NCBI GenBank assembly: GCA_013399115.1
Contig: VXAA01002214.1
Span: forward strand, 1 to 64,000
Reading direction: 5' to 3'
DNA from: Anseranas semipalmata
Taxonomy: Eukaryota > Chordata > Aves > Anseriformes > Anseranatidae
Length of the DNA stretch: 64,000 bases
How positions within the stretch are numbered: the first letter of the stretch is position 1; each line of letters opens with the position of its first letter. A program made the position numbers and the translations under genes. The notes below the pieces were generated by a model. The model had not been told where the DNA came from and did no database searches. It saw only the letters and a list, made by a program, of their open reading frames with translations. Below are positions 25,101 through 38,160 of the stretch, piece after piece.

Positions 25101-28100
25101 AAACGTCTGTCTCTCTGTCAAGTGTATATGTTGGGATTGTGGAGCATTTGACTCAATGTTAGATGTGTACTTTATCAGTCATCTAGCCTGCTGTCAGCAG
25201 AGTCCTCATTTCCACACAGCACATCAAACTGGGGATGGGAAAAGCCCCTAAAGATTACGTGCCTGACAGTTTGTATGGGATGTACTCAAACAATGATGCT
25301 CACCTTTGACACCAAGTTTTTTAAAAAGTCTTGGAAATAAACTGATAACAGTTAACTGATAACTGGCAAATCTGTAAAAACCACAGTCTAATATTGATCT
25401 ATGGTCTATATAATTTATAGCTATTTTCATTCTTTCCCTTTAAAGCCTAAACTACAAAGGGATTTCAGACATTAATTATGAGTTTTCTGTAGCTTGTATA
25501 AAGGCATTCACCTTTTTTGGAATTATCTGGGGCTTATTCCAAATGAAGGGAATTCAGAATCACCCACCTCTACCTGGCAACCTGCTGTGCATTGTTCCAA
25601 GCATTCTCATTTTCCTTGTCTGACTCGGACTGAATAGCATAATCAGAAACCTTGTGTACTTAAGATATATAAATAGCGTTCCCAGTTAAAAACAGACAAC
25701 CAAGCCAGTAGGAAAAGAACAGATTCAAGGTTTTGACCTCTTGTTTCAGGATTAATCCAGAGGAATTCTTATTCCATTGGGATCACTGAATTCACACTAG
25801 TGTAATGTAGTCAGAAACTTAGCTTGGGTATTTATAATGTATCAGAAACTTCTCCACAGTAGGTTATAACTATCATCCTTTAAAGTGAGTATGTAAACTG
25901 ATAAGGCAATAGTAAGATGAGTAGTAGTCTGAACCAGAGTTTGTTTACAAAATAAATTACTGCACACTAACGGTATGAATTTAAGTCTGCTAGCTATTTT
26001 GCAGTAGCTCTATGTGTCCTCTTAAGACAGTTCTTTAATGAAAAATGGTGCACAGTGGAACACAATGTCATTTGCTAAACAATACATAGCCAGCTACAGC
26101 ATGGCACAGAATCAGAGTGACCAGCTTGGACTCCAAAGACAGCAAATGGTTATTGGGGTGCAATGCTGTTCCTTAGCTGAAGAACTGTTGGTGGGACCTT
26201 TTGTACAGTGTTGTGCTGTGATAATGACTGCTTCATTTTGATTCTGATCACAGCTTGCTGAAGGAGATCTGCACCATCTCTCTTTTTAAGAAGAAGGCAC
26301 GTCCTCATCTTGGAGTGTCTTTGTGCATGTGGACTAATCTTTTTGAAGCGTTTGCACACAGGAGGTAGTGGAAAACAGACAATATATAATATTTTCTTAC
26401 CCAGGCAGACAAACTTGTTAGCCAATCCTCAGCAAAGATTTTGATTGTCCTGGAAGAGTGTAGCACAAAAGTTTCTTCCACTGTAATTTCTAACTTTCAG
26501 ATTTTATAGAATTAATAAAAATGAGAGGAATCTGGTCTATGACAATGCAGCTCCTCTCTAATCATGGTGGTATCTCTCTTTAGCTTTAATACTTAGCAGT
26601 ATTTCAGTATTTTTACTGACAAGTGTCAGAACTGAACATCACTGCTGAGTTTCTAAGGTAAAAAAAGGGAACTTTCTCCCAAACTCTCTTCTGCTACAAA
26701 AGAGCTCATTGTTTTACTACGTATTTTTCTGTTGCCCATATTCAGGTTGACAATGTATGTTATGACTCTCTATTAACTTTAGTTGGGTCTGTTTTCTGTT
26801 TTTTCACCAAATAAAGCACCTCCTGACAGACACAGTGAAAGATGATACATACTCTTTCATGGGTTGTTCCATGTCGTCAGACAGGATTGCAGAGGCCTGA
26901 AAAAGGTAAAGAAGAAATCTTCTAAAGCATAAGGCTATACACATACATATATACATTGTATATAAGCTTTAGAAACAAAACATTTTCTTACTTAAGTTAT
27001 CCCACAATGGTAATAAGTTTTTGATCATTTTGTTTTTTTATATTGATCGTTTTGTTTTCTTATATTCTTTTCATTTTACTGTTTAGAGGAAAAGCTTTCC
27101 ATGGGAGCTTATAGTCTCTTCAAGTGTTTGAAATGATCAAATGCTAAAAGGAGAGGGAGATTATATACAGAGGGAGAGGAACAATTTACTAGTTGGATTA
27201 ACATCCATGAATAAATTCATTAGACAGCGTGCCTTAGGGGAAAAGTCTAAAGCACTGAATTTTAACTTTAACCAGTGGATATTAACATTAATGAACAGCT
27301 AAAATAAATAGGTATATGAAACTCTGTGTTCAGCTGTAGCAATTGGTGCCCAGGCTTTGAATCTAATCTGGTCAGACTTTCAATCCTTTCAAAGTAATTG
27401 TGAAATGAATTGCATTCAGTAGTCTTAAAACATATACCTTGAGTATACCCTGCTAAAATAGGACAACTTGGAATCATCCTACTTCTGGCCTCAAGCAGCC
27501 TTAATGCACTGGTATTTAGGGCCATATTTATTTACAGAAGAAATAGGATCCTATCACAGATTTCTTGTGAAATTCACTTTTAAAATTATTTCATATATTG
27601 GTAGAAGTGTCCATAATACTGATTTTTCCCTTGTAGTTTTATTACATAGATTGACTGTTAACTCATATTGATCAGAAAGGGAACATGAGCAAGAAACTTC
27701 TATGAAAAAAAAACATTAAACTGAGAGCTGAGGATCTGTTCCAGTTTTTCTGATGATCAGCCATGGATTTCTTTTTACTATACTTTCTTACCTTACCACA
27801 ATTTGCCTGTCCTGAATACTGTATAGGGACTGCTGTCTTTGTTCTATGTCTGTATAGTGTCTAGTACAAGGACTACAGACTTTCTGAACTGCAGGCATTA
27901 ATGAATAGTAAACCACACCAGTAACTACCATGACAGATACTAAGTCTGAAGGCAAGTAGAAAACAAATTTGCAGTCCCACAGAACTGAAGTAGTGTTGAA
28001 ATGAGACCTTATAAGACCAATAATTTCTGCCACAATTTAAAGAAGGATTTGTTGAAATCATCAAGTTAGGCAACTAACAGCTTTAGCTGTTCTTTGTGCT

Positions 28101-28194
28101 TTCGTGGTGTTCCTTTGAGAACAGTCCAGTGCTGTCTTTTCTATAAGCACCAGCTTTATTAGCAGAAGATAACACATACATTCCCTGTCAGCCT
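22108..28194. other. Gene-poor AT-rich stretch
   Basis: No recognisable gene, RNA or transposon. A minus-strand frame at 23409-23960 runs 184 codons with a single in-frame stop. A stretch of that length is expected a few times by chance in a window of this size and composition, and its translation matches nothing I know. Confidence 0.45.
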
Positions 28195-28400
28195 TCCTTT
28201 CTCCAGGCAAAGCAAACCCCGAACCCTCATCCTCTTCTCACATGTTATATGTTCAAGCTGCCTACCATCTCCGTAGCTCTCCCCTGGATTCTTTGGAGTG
28301 GAGAGAGCTGGGACACCTCCAAACTGGACACAATATTCCAGATGTGGCCTCTCACATGGCCTGTTCTCTTTTCTAAAGCTGTGCTTCTGGACTGTCTACT
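28195..28400 (-). mobile_element. Old CR1 LINE fragment
   Basis: Read on +, the order of segments is the antisense CR1 pattern: TTTCTCCAGGC, ATGTTCAAGC, CCGTAGCTCTCCCCTGGATTC, then AACTGGACACAATATTCCAG and ATGTGGCCTCTCACATGG. These are all recognisable against the CR1 3' UTR/ORF2 junction but carry many substitutions and small insertions. It is an ancient, heavily eroded copy in minus orientation. Confidence 0.75.
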
Positions 28401-28990
28401 TGTTCCACCTCCTGCTATTATGTTTTCTTAGGTAAAAGTTGATTTGATAGTCTGGGCTACTATTTAGTTGGCTGCAAATGACACTGTCGTCATGAAAATG
28501 GTAATCCTTGTTTGAAAAATCTTACCACTGATATTAAGCTATATAAAGATTAGAACATTAAATTACCTTCCAGATTCTGTACTGACTGTAGTAAACTAGG
28601 TCTAATCTGGTAAACATTTTTTAAGCTACAGAACATTTGGTAGTAATACATATTTCCTTGAGATGTGGCTCTGACTACAGTAGTAAACATCAGAAACATA
28701 ATTCACTAGAACATTGATAACAATGACTAAATCAGGTGGTGCTGCCAAAATTTTACTGTTCTGCTACCCAGTTGTACTGAACTGACATGGGGTGAAAAAA
28801 ACAGGAGCTCTGCCTACACAGTAGCTTCTACTGTTGTTTATAGCTGGTGGAGTTGTATTAGAAGGAAATTATGCTTAAAAAAAAAGGTTTGGATACGGAC
28901 ATCTTCCATCTGCACTATGAATAAACAGTGAACTTCTATCCGATAGTGGGTGAATTTGGCATCTGCCACTACTACCACATTATCTTATTA

Positions 28991-29010
28991 AAATAAATAA
29001 ATAAATAAAT
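28991..29010. repeat. (AAAT)5 microsatellite
   Basis: Five perfect tandem AAAT units, a simple sequence repeat that may be length-polymorphic. Confidence 0.95.
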
Positions 29011-30034
29011 CATCTCCAGGTCATCAAATGAGGAAATACATCTAAGTCATCCCATGGTTATCTTTCACTGCTAGTTAATTCAATTCAAAACTATTCTTTT
29101 CAGTTACATTTGACATCAAACCATCAGACCTTCTAGAACCTCTTGAAGTGATAACTCCTTAATATCCCAGCAATAATGTGGAAAACCTCATGTGATAGCA
29201 CAGTCTCCATTTTCTAGGTCAGCTGTTTCTCTAGTGAGTGCAAATATCCAGCAGAATAAACATATTTTCCTATCTTTAACAAAAGCCATGAGCACTCTGA
29301 CAGAACCTGAGCTGTGTGCAAAACTGGTCATGTAGGCTAAAGATCATGAAAGTTTCTCTGAGCCCCTGTGCCAAAAATAGAAGACATTTGTATCTGAAAT
29401 CAAAGAGTTGCTATAAAAAGATGACTCTAAGCCTGTGGAATATCCATGTCATTAGTCAGGAGGGTTTATTTTTGGCATGAGCGTTGACAATGCCACTTAC
29501 AATCAAGGCAGATAGAAAGTTACTGAACCGTGAGCTCCAGGAGCAATGTTGCACAAAGAGCACTGTGACTCTCACGTGAGGAAAGCCAGGGTATGTTACC
29601 ATCTGGGAGGTTTGTATCTTAGAGAAGAAATGATAATTACATAACACAGAACTACATCATTCTTGCTGAAGTCTTCTAAGATCTGCATTTCCCGGAACAA
29701 CTCAAAGGCCCTACATGTGGTGACCCTTTCTGTAGGCCAGAAGGGCAAGGCGTTGCGTTGCTTATCAGCCAGCAGTGGTTGTTTAAGTGTCAGAAGACAT
29801 GTTCATTACCCAAGAGCAGAGTTTGAAGGCTCTCTGCTATCACAGCCTTTTCTGACTCCCGTACTCGAACTCTGGTACAGTTGGGGGTTTTTGATAATTG
29901 AAGTAGAAATCTGTGCTTCCAAAAAAATTTAGTATCTGTCCACTTTTCTAGTCCTCAGCACCACTATATTTGAGGGCTTTGCAATCTTACCCTTAAGAAC
30001 CTCTGCAAATATTTTCAGGCAGCAAAGCAAGGCA

Positions 30035-30100
30035 TAGCCAACCTAATTACTTGTTCAAGGTCACAGAAGAAATCTCTGATGGAACAGAATGCAAGTTTCC
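30035..30100 (-). repeat. Possible MIR/CORE-SINE remnant
   Basis: The stretch ACCTAATTACTTGTTCAAGG followed by TCACAGAAGAAATCTCTGATGG resembles the antisense of the MIR core (AACTTGCCCAAGGTCACACAGC...). The similarity is short and imperfect and could be accidental. Confidence 0.3.
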
Positions 30101-32536
30101 TGAGTGTGGCTGTCCTCTGCAGTACTGTCATCTTTTGACAAAGGGTATCCTTTGGTAGAAGATTTTATTCTGACAGATAGGCTGAGTCAATTTATTTTGC
30201 TGGACTTCTGGAGTGGAGCTGTATCCAAATGCCATCCTCTGGCCAGAACTTGCTGCAAATGGCAAGATGCCATATCAGAGTGCCGGGGGAGAAGACAAAA
30301 CACAGAGAGAGCAGAGCACAAGCTGGCAGCTTAGCCAGCTGTTCTTCCTGAGCACTGCTGCATACTGTAAAGTGCATGCTGCCTAACGGTACACGTCTGG
30401 GCAGAAAAAGACTGGTGACCCCTAGTCTCTGATTTGCACAGGTGTAGTACAAGGTGGAATCTAGGCATTAGTCCTTTTCCTATTAATTAAAACTAATGAA
30501 TTATGCAGCTTCAAATTCCAACTTCTTGCTGAGTCTGAGAAAGTTGGTTAGGTCTCCATGTGCAGGAAATAGGCGAAAAAAGGACTGATGATATCATAGC
30601 AAATATTTTGTATTGCGTATTACCTGTATAAATTCTGCTTTCAGGATACATAATTCAATATATTTGAAAAGTTTCATAACTTAATTTTACACACGTTCTC
30701 ATATGCTCAGAGGGATCCGAGTCCTCTCACTCATTTATACCCTGAGGCTATACTCAGCTTTTGCAGATGGTAATAACTAACTCTGTTCCTGCTCTTCTTT
30801 CTTTTTCCTCTTAGTAATTTTTTTAAAAAAGATTCTTCCCTAAAATAAGACTTGCCCTGCTCACCCTTCTTTTCTGATCCTCAAGAGTACAGCAGACCAC
30901 ATCTTTTTCCACTGGATACACTGCGGCATGTCTTATTTAATACATCTTTTCAGGATATATAGCTCCGTCCAGCTTGGCAGCAGAATTTCGAGAGCCTGCT
31001 ACTACGCAGACTGTCTGGAAGATCTGCAAAGATGGCCAATGATAGCAAGAGTTCTACCTCGCTGTTTCTGGCAACATTCTCACTGTGCACAGACACTTTC
31101 TACAGGATAGAAACTAAGGAAAATGCCAGAAAAAATACAGGAAACAAAGTAGGGAGGGGCTTCCCTCTTTCCCACAGATTATTAGAGGTAGGCACAGCAC
31201 TCTGACCAAGTCCTCCTTTCTTTCTGCAGGATTCTATTTCTATTTAGAGTTGCAATTCTATTGCTTATGCTTCTTTGGGTTACATAAAATCCTCTTCCAA
31301 CATGGAAAATATTTGCATCTAATCCTTGCATATGTTACTCTGTGTTTGTCTCTGGCCTTGATGTTATCATCTTTAAAATTATGTAAAAAGTTCAATAAAT
31401 CTCAGTGGTGTGAGTACAGCCTGCTTCTTTTTCATTTGTACTAGTGTAAAAGTGAAGCAACTCCACTGAAGTTAGTGAATTAAATGAATTCAAAATCAAT
31501 TTACTCAAAGCAAAACTAGAGTCTGAATGTTGCTGACAACAGATTTTCTTTTACAGGTTGGTAATACAAATTTCTTTCTGCACAGACACTGGAAAATTGA
31601 AATAAATCTAAAGACAATACCAATGATTTGCCCCTGAATTCTTGTAAAATGAAACCCCTGCCAAGTTTCCAGGGAATGTGTTTGATAAGGACTGGGCATC
31701 CTTGTGACCTTACTAAATACTCTCCTAGTGTGGGAATATATCTTACACACTGTGCCCAGTAAGAATAGTAACATTGCTAACTTTGTAACAGATAGCTAAA
31801 AACAGACTACTTCACACCTTTTGTAAATTATTCCAGTATCTCATGGATGATGTGAGAAAACCAACATGTGAGACTGGAGAATTGATTTTAAAACAAAAGG
31901 GTATGAGAAGAGAGAGCTCAAATGATGACTCCTGGTAATTAAAACTGTCTAATCTGGCTCCTTTCTGACTCTAAAGTTACGCATGAAGGTTTACGTTGCA
32001 ACTCAGCCCATTAATGATGAATAATTGGATAGATAACAGAGGAGCTCACATCACCTTCTTTCCATAGTTTGTTGATGGAAAAATAGTGCTTCAGAGATTA
32101 AAATTTGAGTGACACGAAAAGTATAGGTGATACTACTAAACAAAAATTCCTTAAAAATGCCCTCTAAAAAAATTGCCCTTTACAAAAAAGTTACATTACA
32201 TTGGGGCCTAGAAATACCTCCCTTTCTCTCCTCCACTCTCCCTGCTTATTTTATATTTTTAATAGCATGAAACACTGCATAATCTTATAGATAGGTGTGG
32301 AGGCTTCAATGCTCTGTTAACAATGGCAACAGTGTTATTTTGTTAGGAAACATCACTAATCCCCCAGTTTCTAATTCAAGCACAAAAGGTGGTTCTGAGG
32401 GTAAAATCTGTATTTCCAGTTGTATAAACTCTGCTTTGTAACATATCTAAGACACCTCATACAAGTTTACAGTTAAGCCCAGGTGTCTTGCTAATTTAAC
32501 ATATTATTGAAGATAACTTTGCAGACTATATCTCTG

Positions 32537-32611
32537 CACCTATAGACTATCCCTATAGGTGTTTTTTATTGTTAGACCACTATTGTTAGACCTTGTTACT
32601 TCATAACAAGG
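32537..32611. repeat. Two adjacent perfect hairpins with a direct repeat between
   Basis: Hairpin 1 pairs CACCTATA with TATAGGTG (32537-32561, 9-base loop). Hairpin 2 pairs CCTTGTTA with TAACAAGG (32591-32611, 5-base loop). Between and overlapping them ATTGTTAGACC occurs twice. No function is recognisable. Confidence 0.8.
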
Positions 32612-33798
32612 CTTGGCAACTGTGTGGTAAACTATAAAATATTGAAAGAGTAAAATTTGTTCTTGGCTTGATTAGATAGCCAACGACAAAGCAGTTAGCA
32701 GAGTTCAGAATGAATCTGCCATCTAAAATAGACTAGGACATCCAAACAAAACATCAATTTTTTAAAATTAGTCAAGATCATGAAGGCTGACAGATTGCAA
32801 TGGCATGAAAATGGTTGTTGTAGTTTATCTTTGAATAGTCTTGACTTAATGCTTTGTCTGTATTGATTTTTCAGTGAAAACCTGTGATGACTCACTTAAT
32901 AAACTTTGTAATACAATTAGTAAACTTTTGTTTTTGACAAAACTCAGCCAAATTTACATAATGGCTGTTACTGAGCCTAACTTTCAGAAATTCCTGCCTC
33001 ACATTTAAAGAGTGATAAGTCATTTGAAAATTCAGAATAAGCTTTGTCAATTGGCCTATTTCAAAGCACATGAGTACATGTAAACAAGTTTACATGACAA
33101 AAGAGTTGGAGGAAAATAAATGGCAGGAAACACTTTATAGACACAGGTGTTTGCAGTGTATTTGCACAGAAAAATAAGAGGTATGTTCAGTGATATATAT
33201 GTTTTGATTTTGCATTTGCATGATTCTCCTACTGTATTGCTTTTCTTAAGGATTTGGAAGTTCTTATGTGTCACTGCAATTGTTTAAGTCCAAACTGGAA
33301 GAGTTTTATTATTTAGTATTCTCAACACAAACATTTAAAAAACTCATGATGTTTGCATCACAAAACAAATAAACTTTCACTGAAAGTTCCTATCCCATGG
33401 CTGAATGGATAGCAAGATATTGTATTTTGTCACAACTTTATTTTGAGAGGAGATTGACATGAAAGTGTTAGGATTGCAATATACTGTCCTAAATCATTCA
33501 CATTCTAAAACATACCCTCTAAAATACATACTCTCTCAAACATCAGAAAAATCTCACTTTTAATGAAGTGAACTATTTATCTTGGCTTTTAAGTTTTTTA
33601 TGCAATTACTATTTTTTTATATATGCAATTTATTAAAATGATTTAGCAAATAAAATAAAATGAACTGTAACTACTCTTCATTACCTTATGGGATATTTTC
33701 ATATTTATCTCATCTGTTCTGTAGCTATAACTGCAAGATGCTTATTCTGCTAACAATGGGATTTTTTAATATTGCTTGATATGCTTCATGCTATGCAG

Positions 33799-34010
33799 AT
33801 GTAATTTTGAACTAGAGTCTGCAGTGTTCTGGGAATCCTTGCATAATCTGGAATGTGCCATAAATAGAACATGCACTCAATGGAAGGAAAGCATGACTTA
33901 TTTTGTAACTATACGCTTGCCACAGACCCAGCTTCCATCCAAAGTCAGATTGTTCTTGTCAGGGTTGCCAAGTTGTCAGTTAGGCAGAGAAAGCTCTTGT
34001 AATGTGCAAG
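33799..34010 (+). CDS. Candidate coding exon (phase 2 to 1), unknown gene
   Basis: A 212-base block preceded by CATGCTATGCAG and followed by a donor (GCAAG then GTGACT), with one frame open throughout. The translation includes SAVFWESLHNLECAINRT and TYFVTIRLPQ. The last base plus the first two of the block at 34330 complete a codon, so the two are phase-compatible. I do not recognise the protein. Blocks like this arise by chance in this window, so this is a hypothesis that depends on the two downstream blocks. Confidence 0.18.
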
Positions 34011-34329
34011 GTGACTTTCCAGACTAAAAGAAATGGGGGAAGAATGAGGTTTCTCTACTGCTGAGTAACTGGCTTCAGTCCTTTTACTAGCTTGTTTATA
34101 TTTTCAGTTTGAGGTACTCTCCCACAGTGAGATCAGATTGACTGTTCAAGAAGACCTGAGAGACAGTGTCCTCCTGAGTTATGGTTGCTATTGAGTTCCT
34201 ACTGGTATCAGCAGCTCTAGCACTGAAAAGGGCTGAACCTTTGCAACACAGAGTAATGAGGACATAATCAGTGAGCAACTGTACCTTCATCCTATTTCTG
34301 TGTACCATTCACAGTCACTGATTTTACAG

Positions 34330-34391
34330 GAGAGGTCTACCACAGGATGGAGCCACGTGGAGAACGCTATATACCTCTTAGCCACCAGAAA
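34330..34391 (+). CDS. Candidate coding exon (phase 1 to 0), unknown gene
   Basis: A good acceptor (CTGATTTTACAG) ends at 34329 and a near-consensus donor (AGAAA then GTGAGT) begins at 34392. The frame compatible with the 35975 block reads EVYHRMEPRGERYIPLSHQK, includes two CpGs, and finishes exactly on a codon boundary. Of the three + strand blocks in this cluster it has the best pair of splice signals. Function unknown. Confidence 0.27.
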
Positions 34392-35974
34392 GTGAGTGCA
34401 GCTCCCATCAAAGAGAGCTCCTTTCCCCTCTGGTCTTCTCATACCTGTCTTGCCAGACCCGCTGGCAAGAGTAGGGAGAGGAAGCAACAGCAATGCAAAA
34501 CCTGTACATGGGTCCAGATTTCTGTCTGGTTGGTTGGTTGCTTGTTTACCCTTTATTTTTACATGCTGTTTTTGTTGTTTTTTACACTGTTACCTTGTTT
34601 TTACACTTTTACACTGTTTTTGTTGTCACCAGGGAAAGCTCTGAAATACAAATCTATTTTATGTCTTTTTACTCACTCTGTCTGTGAAAGCTGATTCCTT
34701 CTTCTAAGTAAGTCTCTTCTGTGAATGATGATCAGCCAGGTCATCAAATAATTGCAACATCTTCATTCCCAATAAGCTGAAATGAAAAAAATCAGTCTTT
34801 CTTACCTAATTTCCCCAAACCTCCAATGTATCAAAAGACCTAATCTTAAACACTGCTGTAGCATAAATCAGGTTGGAGGACTACAGTAAGATGGACAAAC
34901 ACAAACTCATTAGCATATCCTGGCTTTCTCAATGTGTCACTGAAATGACTGAATTTTGAAAGTAAGAAAAAAGTAGAATAAGGTCATTTGGGGTTTCTGT
35001 CATCCTCACTCAATGAGGTACAGTGTTACTTTGTAGCTAAGCATTACTGCAAAGCAGCCCCTCTTGATGGCTTAAGAAGTTATGGTGTGATTACCAGAGC
35101 AGAGGGAATCCTTTTCAGTTTGAAGTTTATGTAGCAGTCCTGTGCACCCCTTTTCTTTCCTGCCAGGAAAATTTTGTGTGGCTGCACTGCTTAACTGTTT
35201 CTATTTTTAACAGGCCTCTTGAGTTTACTGGCAGTTGGTATTACTGAAAGCAGACTCATCCTACTGCACCCTGCACTTGGGTGCATTTGGGCACGTGTCC
35301 AACTCAAGAGGGAATATAAGACCTCCTCTGCAAAACTGTTCAGATGTGAGCTAGACTACAGTGACATTCTAGAGCAATGTCACAAGATATGTGTAAACTC
35401 CAAAAATATATTTGGAAACAGTTTCCAGACACATGGTTGCAATTGGGAGGAATTTTGATATTTTTCACAGCTCAGTGTTGTTTTGATCACATGCAAAGAG
35501 AATCAGCTGCCAATTATAAATGAGTCCTTAAAAATCTTGCCTCTAGAAAGGAGAGCTTGTATGTAAAACACAGTTCTAAGCAACTAGGAAAGAATAATTT
35601 GAGTAAAAGAGATGTAAAAATTTGTCTCCTAAGGGATTATAATCTACAATTTTTATAAATAAATCAAAGAAATTGGATAGGACAGAAATGCTAAATGTAA
35701 GAATCATTTTTGAGGAGTTCAGTAAAAATAGTAAACAACAGGCACTTGCTTGTTTAAGACCTTCAATAAGACTTCCTAGTGTCAGGCAATCCCACAAAGA
35801 AATTCAGTTTTTATATCTAAACACACATTTTTAGGAACTTTTTCATCTATTTCCCACCAATGTCCAGGAAAGGAAAGAAGGTAAAAAACAGAACATGAGT
35901 TGGATCCAGAAAATATTCACCAGTCCTTCCCACGGTGCACACTTAATTTTTCCCTTACATCTGTCTTTTGTCAG

Positions 35975-36181
35975 TGCCTCTGGAAATCCTATAGACAGCA
36001 GAAACATCTTACACTCTGGAGGTCACTGTCTCTGGAATTTGTTAGACAAGACGATAAAAATGCTCTCTTTGAGGACAGTGACTTCAATCACTGGATATTC
36101 TTAGCCAAGGAAAGAAATGAGCCTATTGATCCTGTTCCTGATTTGACTTATGAGAGAAAGAGGAATCAGTGGTATTCCTAG
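35975..36181 (+). CDS. Candidate terminal coding exon, unknown gene
   Basis: A strong acceptor (TTACATCTGTCTTTTGTCAG) ends at 35974. The frame starting on the codon boundary runs 68 codons to TAG at 36179-36181. The translation is hydrophilic and rich in charged residues and Trp, more protein-like than typical chance frames here: KHLTLWRSLSLEF, DSDFNHWIFLAKERNEPID and a C-terminus TYERKRNQWYS. Phase 0 matches the donor at 34391. I cannot assign a family. An AATAAA-rich stretch (about 36262-36275) lies 80-95 bases downstream and could serve for polyadenylation. Confidence 0.3.
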   Translation, partial: CLWKSYRQQKHLTLWRSLSLEFVRQDDKNALFEDSDFNHWIFLAKERNEPIDPVPDLTYERKRNQWYS

Positions 36182-38160
36182 TGGAACTCCACTGAACTCA
36201 GAGAAATTATAATCACAGTAGGTTTGGTCCATTGAGAATATATTCTCCATAATCAAATACCCAATAAATAAATAAATATAACAGTGAGCGCTATTCACCT
36301 TGCCTGCTTCCTGTGTTCTCTGCCCACACCCATCCTTTTTTCTTCACTTCACCAAAATCCTGTGGTTACTTGTTTTCGGTTTGCTCAGAGCTCTACGCTA
36401 AAGCAGATTCTTTCTTTCTTATAGCTACAGAGGAGTTATGCTTATTGGTATAAATATTTCTAACTTCTAAAATGCAGTCCCAGACTTATTCCAAGAAAGG
36501 ACTTTCTCTCTCCTGAAAGTACATTTCTTTAAGGCTGACAGTCATTTTCTTTATAGCATAGTTTCTTATGAAAATGAGATTTATAGTATCATATAACAGA
36601 GTCTTATCTCCCTGAAGATGTTTTATACCCACGGACAGTTTTAGCCAAATTATACAAAAATGTGGAAGTCTCATTCATAATTAAGTTTCAATAAAACTGA
36701 AGGCTGTTCAGAGGAGAAAATCTGCATTAGCACTGTCACTGAGGGAAGCAGATGTTCAATTAGACTGTCACACACTGTTTAGCAGAGGCCAACTAGCCAA
36801 TCTATACTCCAGGGCTGTCTGAGGATGTTTTAGAATACATGGAGAGAAAAACTGTTAATTTGATGATGTAGGTGAGCATTTGTGGACATAAAGAATACAA
36901 ATTGACAAAAGCAGACCTCTCATTGTTTCCAGTGCTCACAGAAGAACTCGTCTTCCAGCAGAACAGTCTTTAGCAGTTTGGAGATGTGCAAAGATTCTGG
37001 AATTCTTCCAAAGTGTTATGCTTTGACTCTTAGCAATAAACAAATTTGGTCAAGCAATAAAACGAAAAGCTGCTTTTGAAAATCTGACCCAGAATTTTAT
37101 TCTTAGTAATTTAGGTTTTACTTCAGCAAGGTATGTATGTATTTCCTAAAGTATATACTAGCAATAAACAAATGTTTTAGTATGTTGCTGAATTATATAT
37201 CCAAATGCCATACAAAGTCACATGTAATATTCTTCACTACAGAATAATCAATGTCCTTAAGTATTATAATCTTGATTCGAGTAGCTTTACAATAATAAAT
37301 TGTAATATTTTTGCATTTATTTAAATAATTTATAAATTGTAAATATTTTTAGGTATTTTTAAATATTTTTAAAATCTTGGTGGAGAGCCTGAAGTCCTTA
37401 TAAACCTAGATAAGGCTGTATCCTCAGCAGAAGCCAATACCTTGGCTTGACTTAGAGTATTGGAAGTGTGATTCCCAAAATAGCATGACTGACAACAGGC
37501 TGATATCTAACTAGAACATATTATTTTCCATTTTATCATGTATATTATTTCTCAAAGAAGGTCAGTCAATTGTTGTAACCATAAGAGAGATTTCCTGCGT
37601 GCAGCAGCAATGGGCACTAAAAAGTCATTAGTGCTAGAAGGCACGAGGGTTACTGAAACTAAGTCTTTCTTTCTTTCTTTTTAATATTATATCCAGCTTT
37701 GTAAATTTTCACCACATTTATTGTACACTAAGTTTTTAGCAATGGTGACAACAGATTGTCTGTGTCCTTTATCAGCTCTGGCTGTGTTGAGACTGCAGTT
37801 CACTCAGGTTGTATTTGTAACCTGACAATATATGTATTTGTAACATATTTATACAACTTGGTCTTTGTGTCTGTTTTAACTCTATAATATATTTATTCCA
37901 AGTATCTTTAAACACTGCTCTACTGAGTTTATATTTACTTTGTTGCATTAAAAAAGTAATTTATGTTTTGGAAAATCAATATATTGGATAATTCTTATCC
38001 ATTATCCTAAAAATTAGATAAATAAATATTGTTGCTGAAATATAATACATTTTAAATAAAACCATTAGAAAAAGAATTTGTCTTTAATAGAACACGAAGT
38101 GTTAAGGAGTGAAACTTAGTAGCTTGTAACAGCACTCAAAACAGAGGCAAAAATTGTCTG
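36182..38160. other. AT-rich sequence without recognised genes
   Basis: Very AT-rich, especially 37290-37375, which is almost entirely A/T. It has an (AAAT)-type run near 36265 and a (TTTC)n run near 37668-37682. Nothing else is recognisable. Confidence 0.5.

Larger units (their letters stand above)
28401..33790. other. AT-rich sequence without recognised genes
   Basis: Contains an (AAAT)n microsatellite at 28991-29010, a possible MIR-like scrap near 30.05 kb and a pair of hairpins near 32.55 kb (listed separately). The + frame at 29663-29932 has a few CpGs and slightly coding-like composition but no family resemblance. Confidence 0.45.

Noticed and set aside
35219..35458. 79-codon + frame behind a strong acceptor (TTTCTATTTTTAACAG)
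   Set aside because: Its incoming phase does not match the donor at 34391 and it ends in a stop before any suitable donor in frame with the 35975 block.
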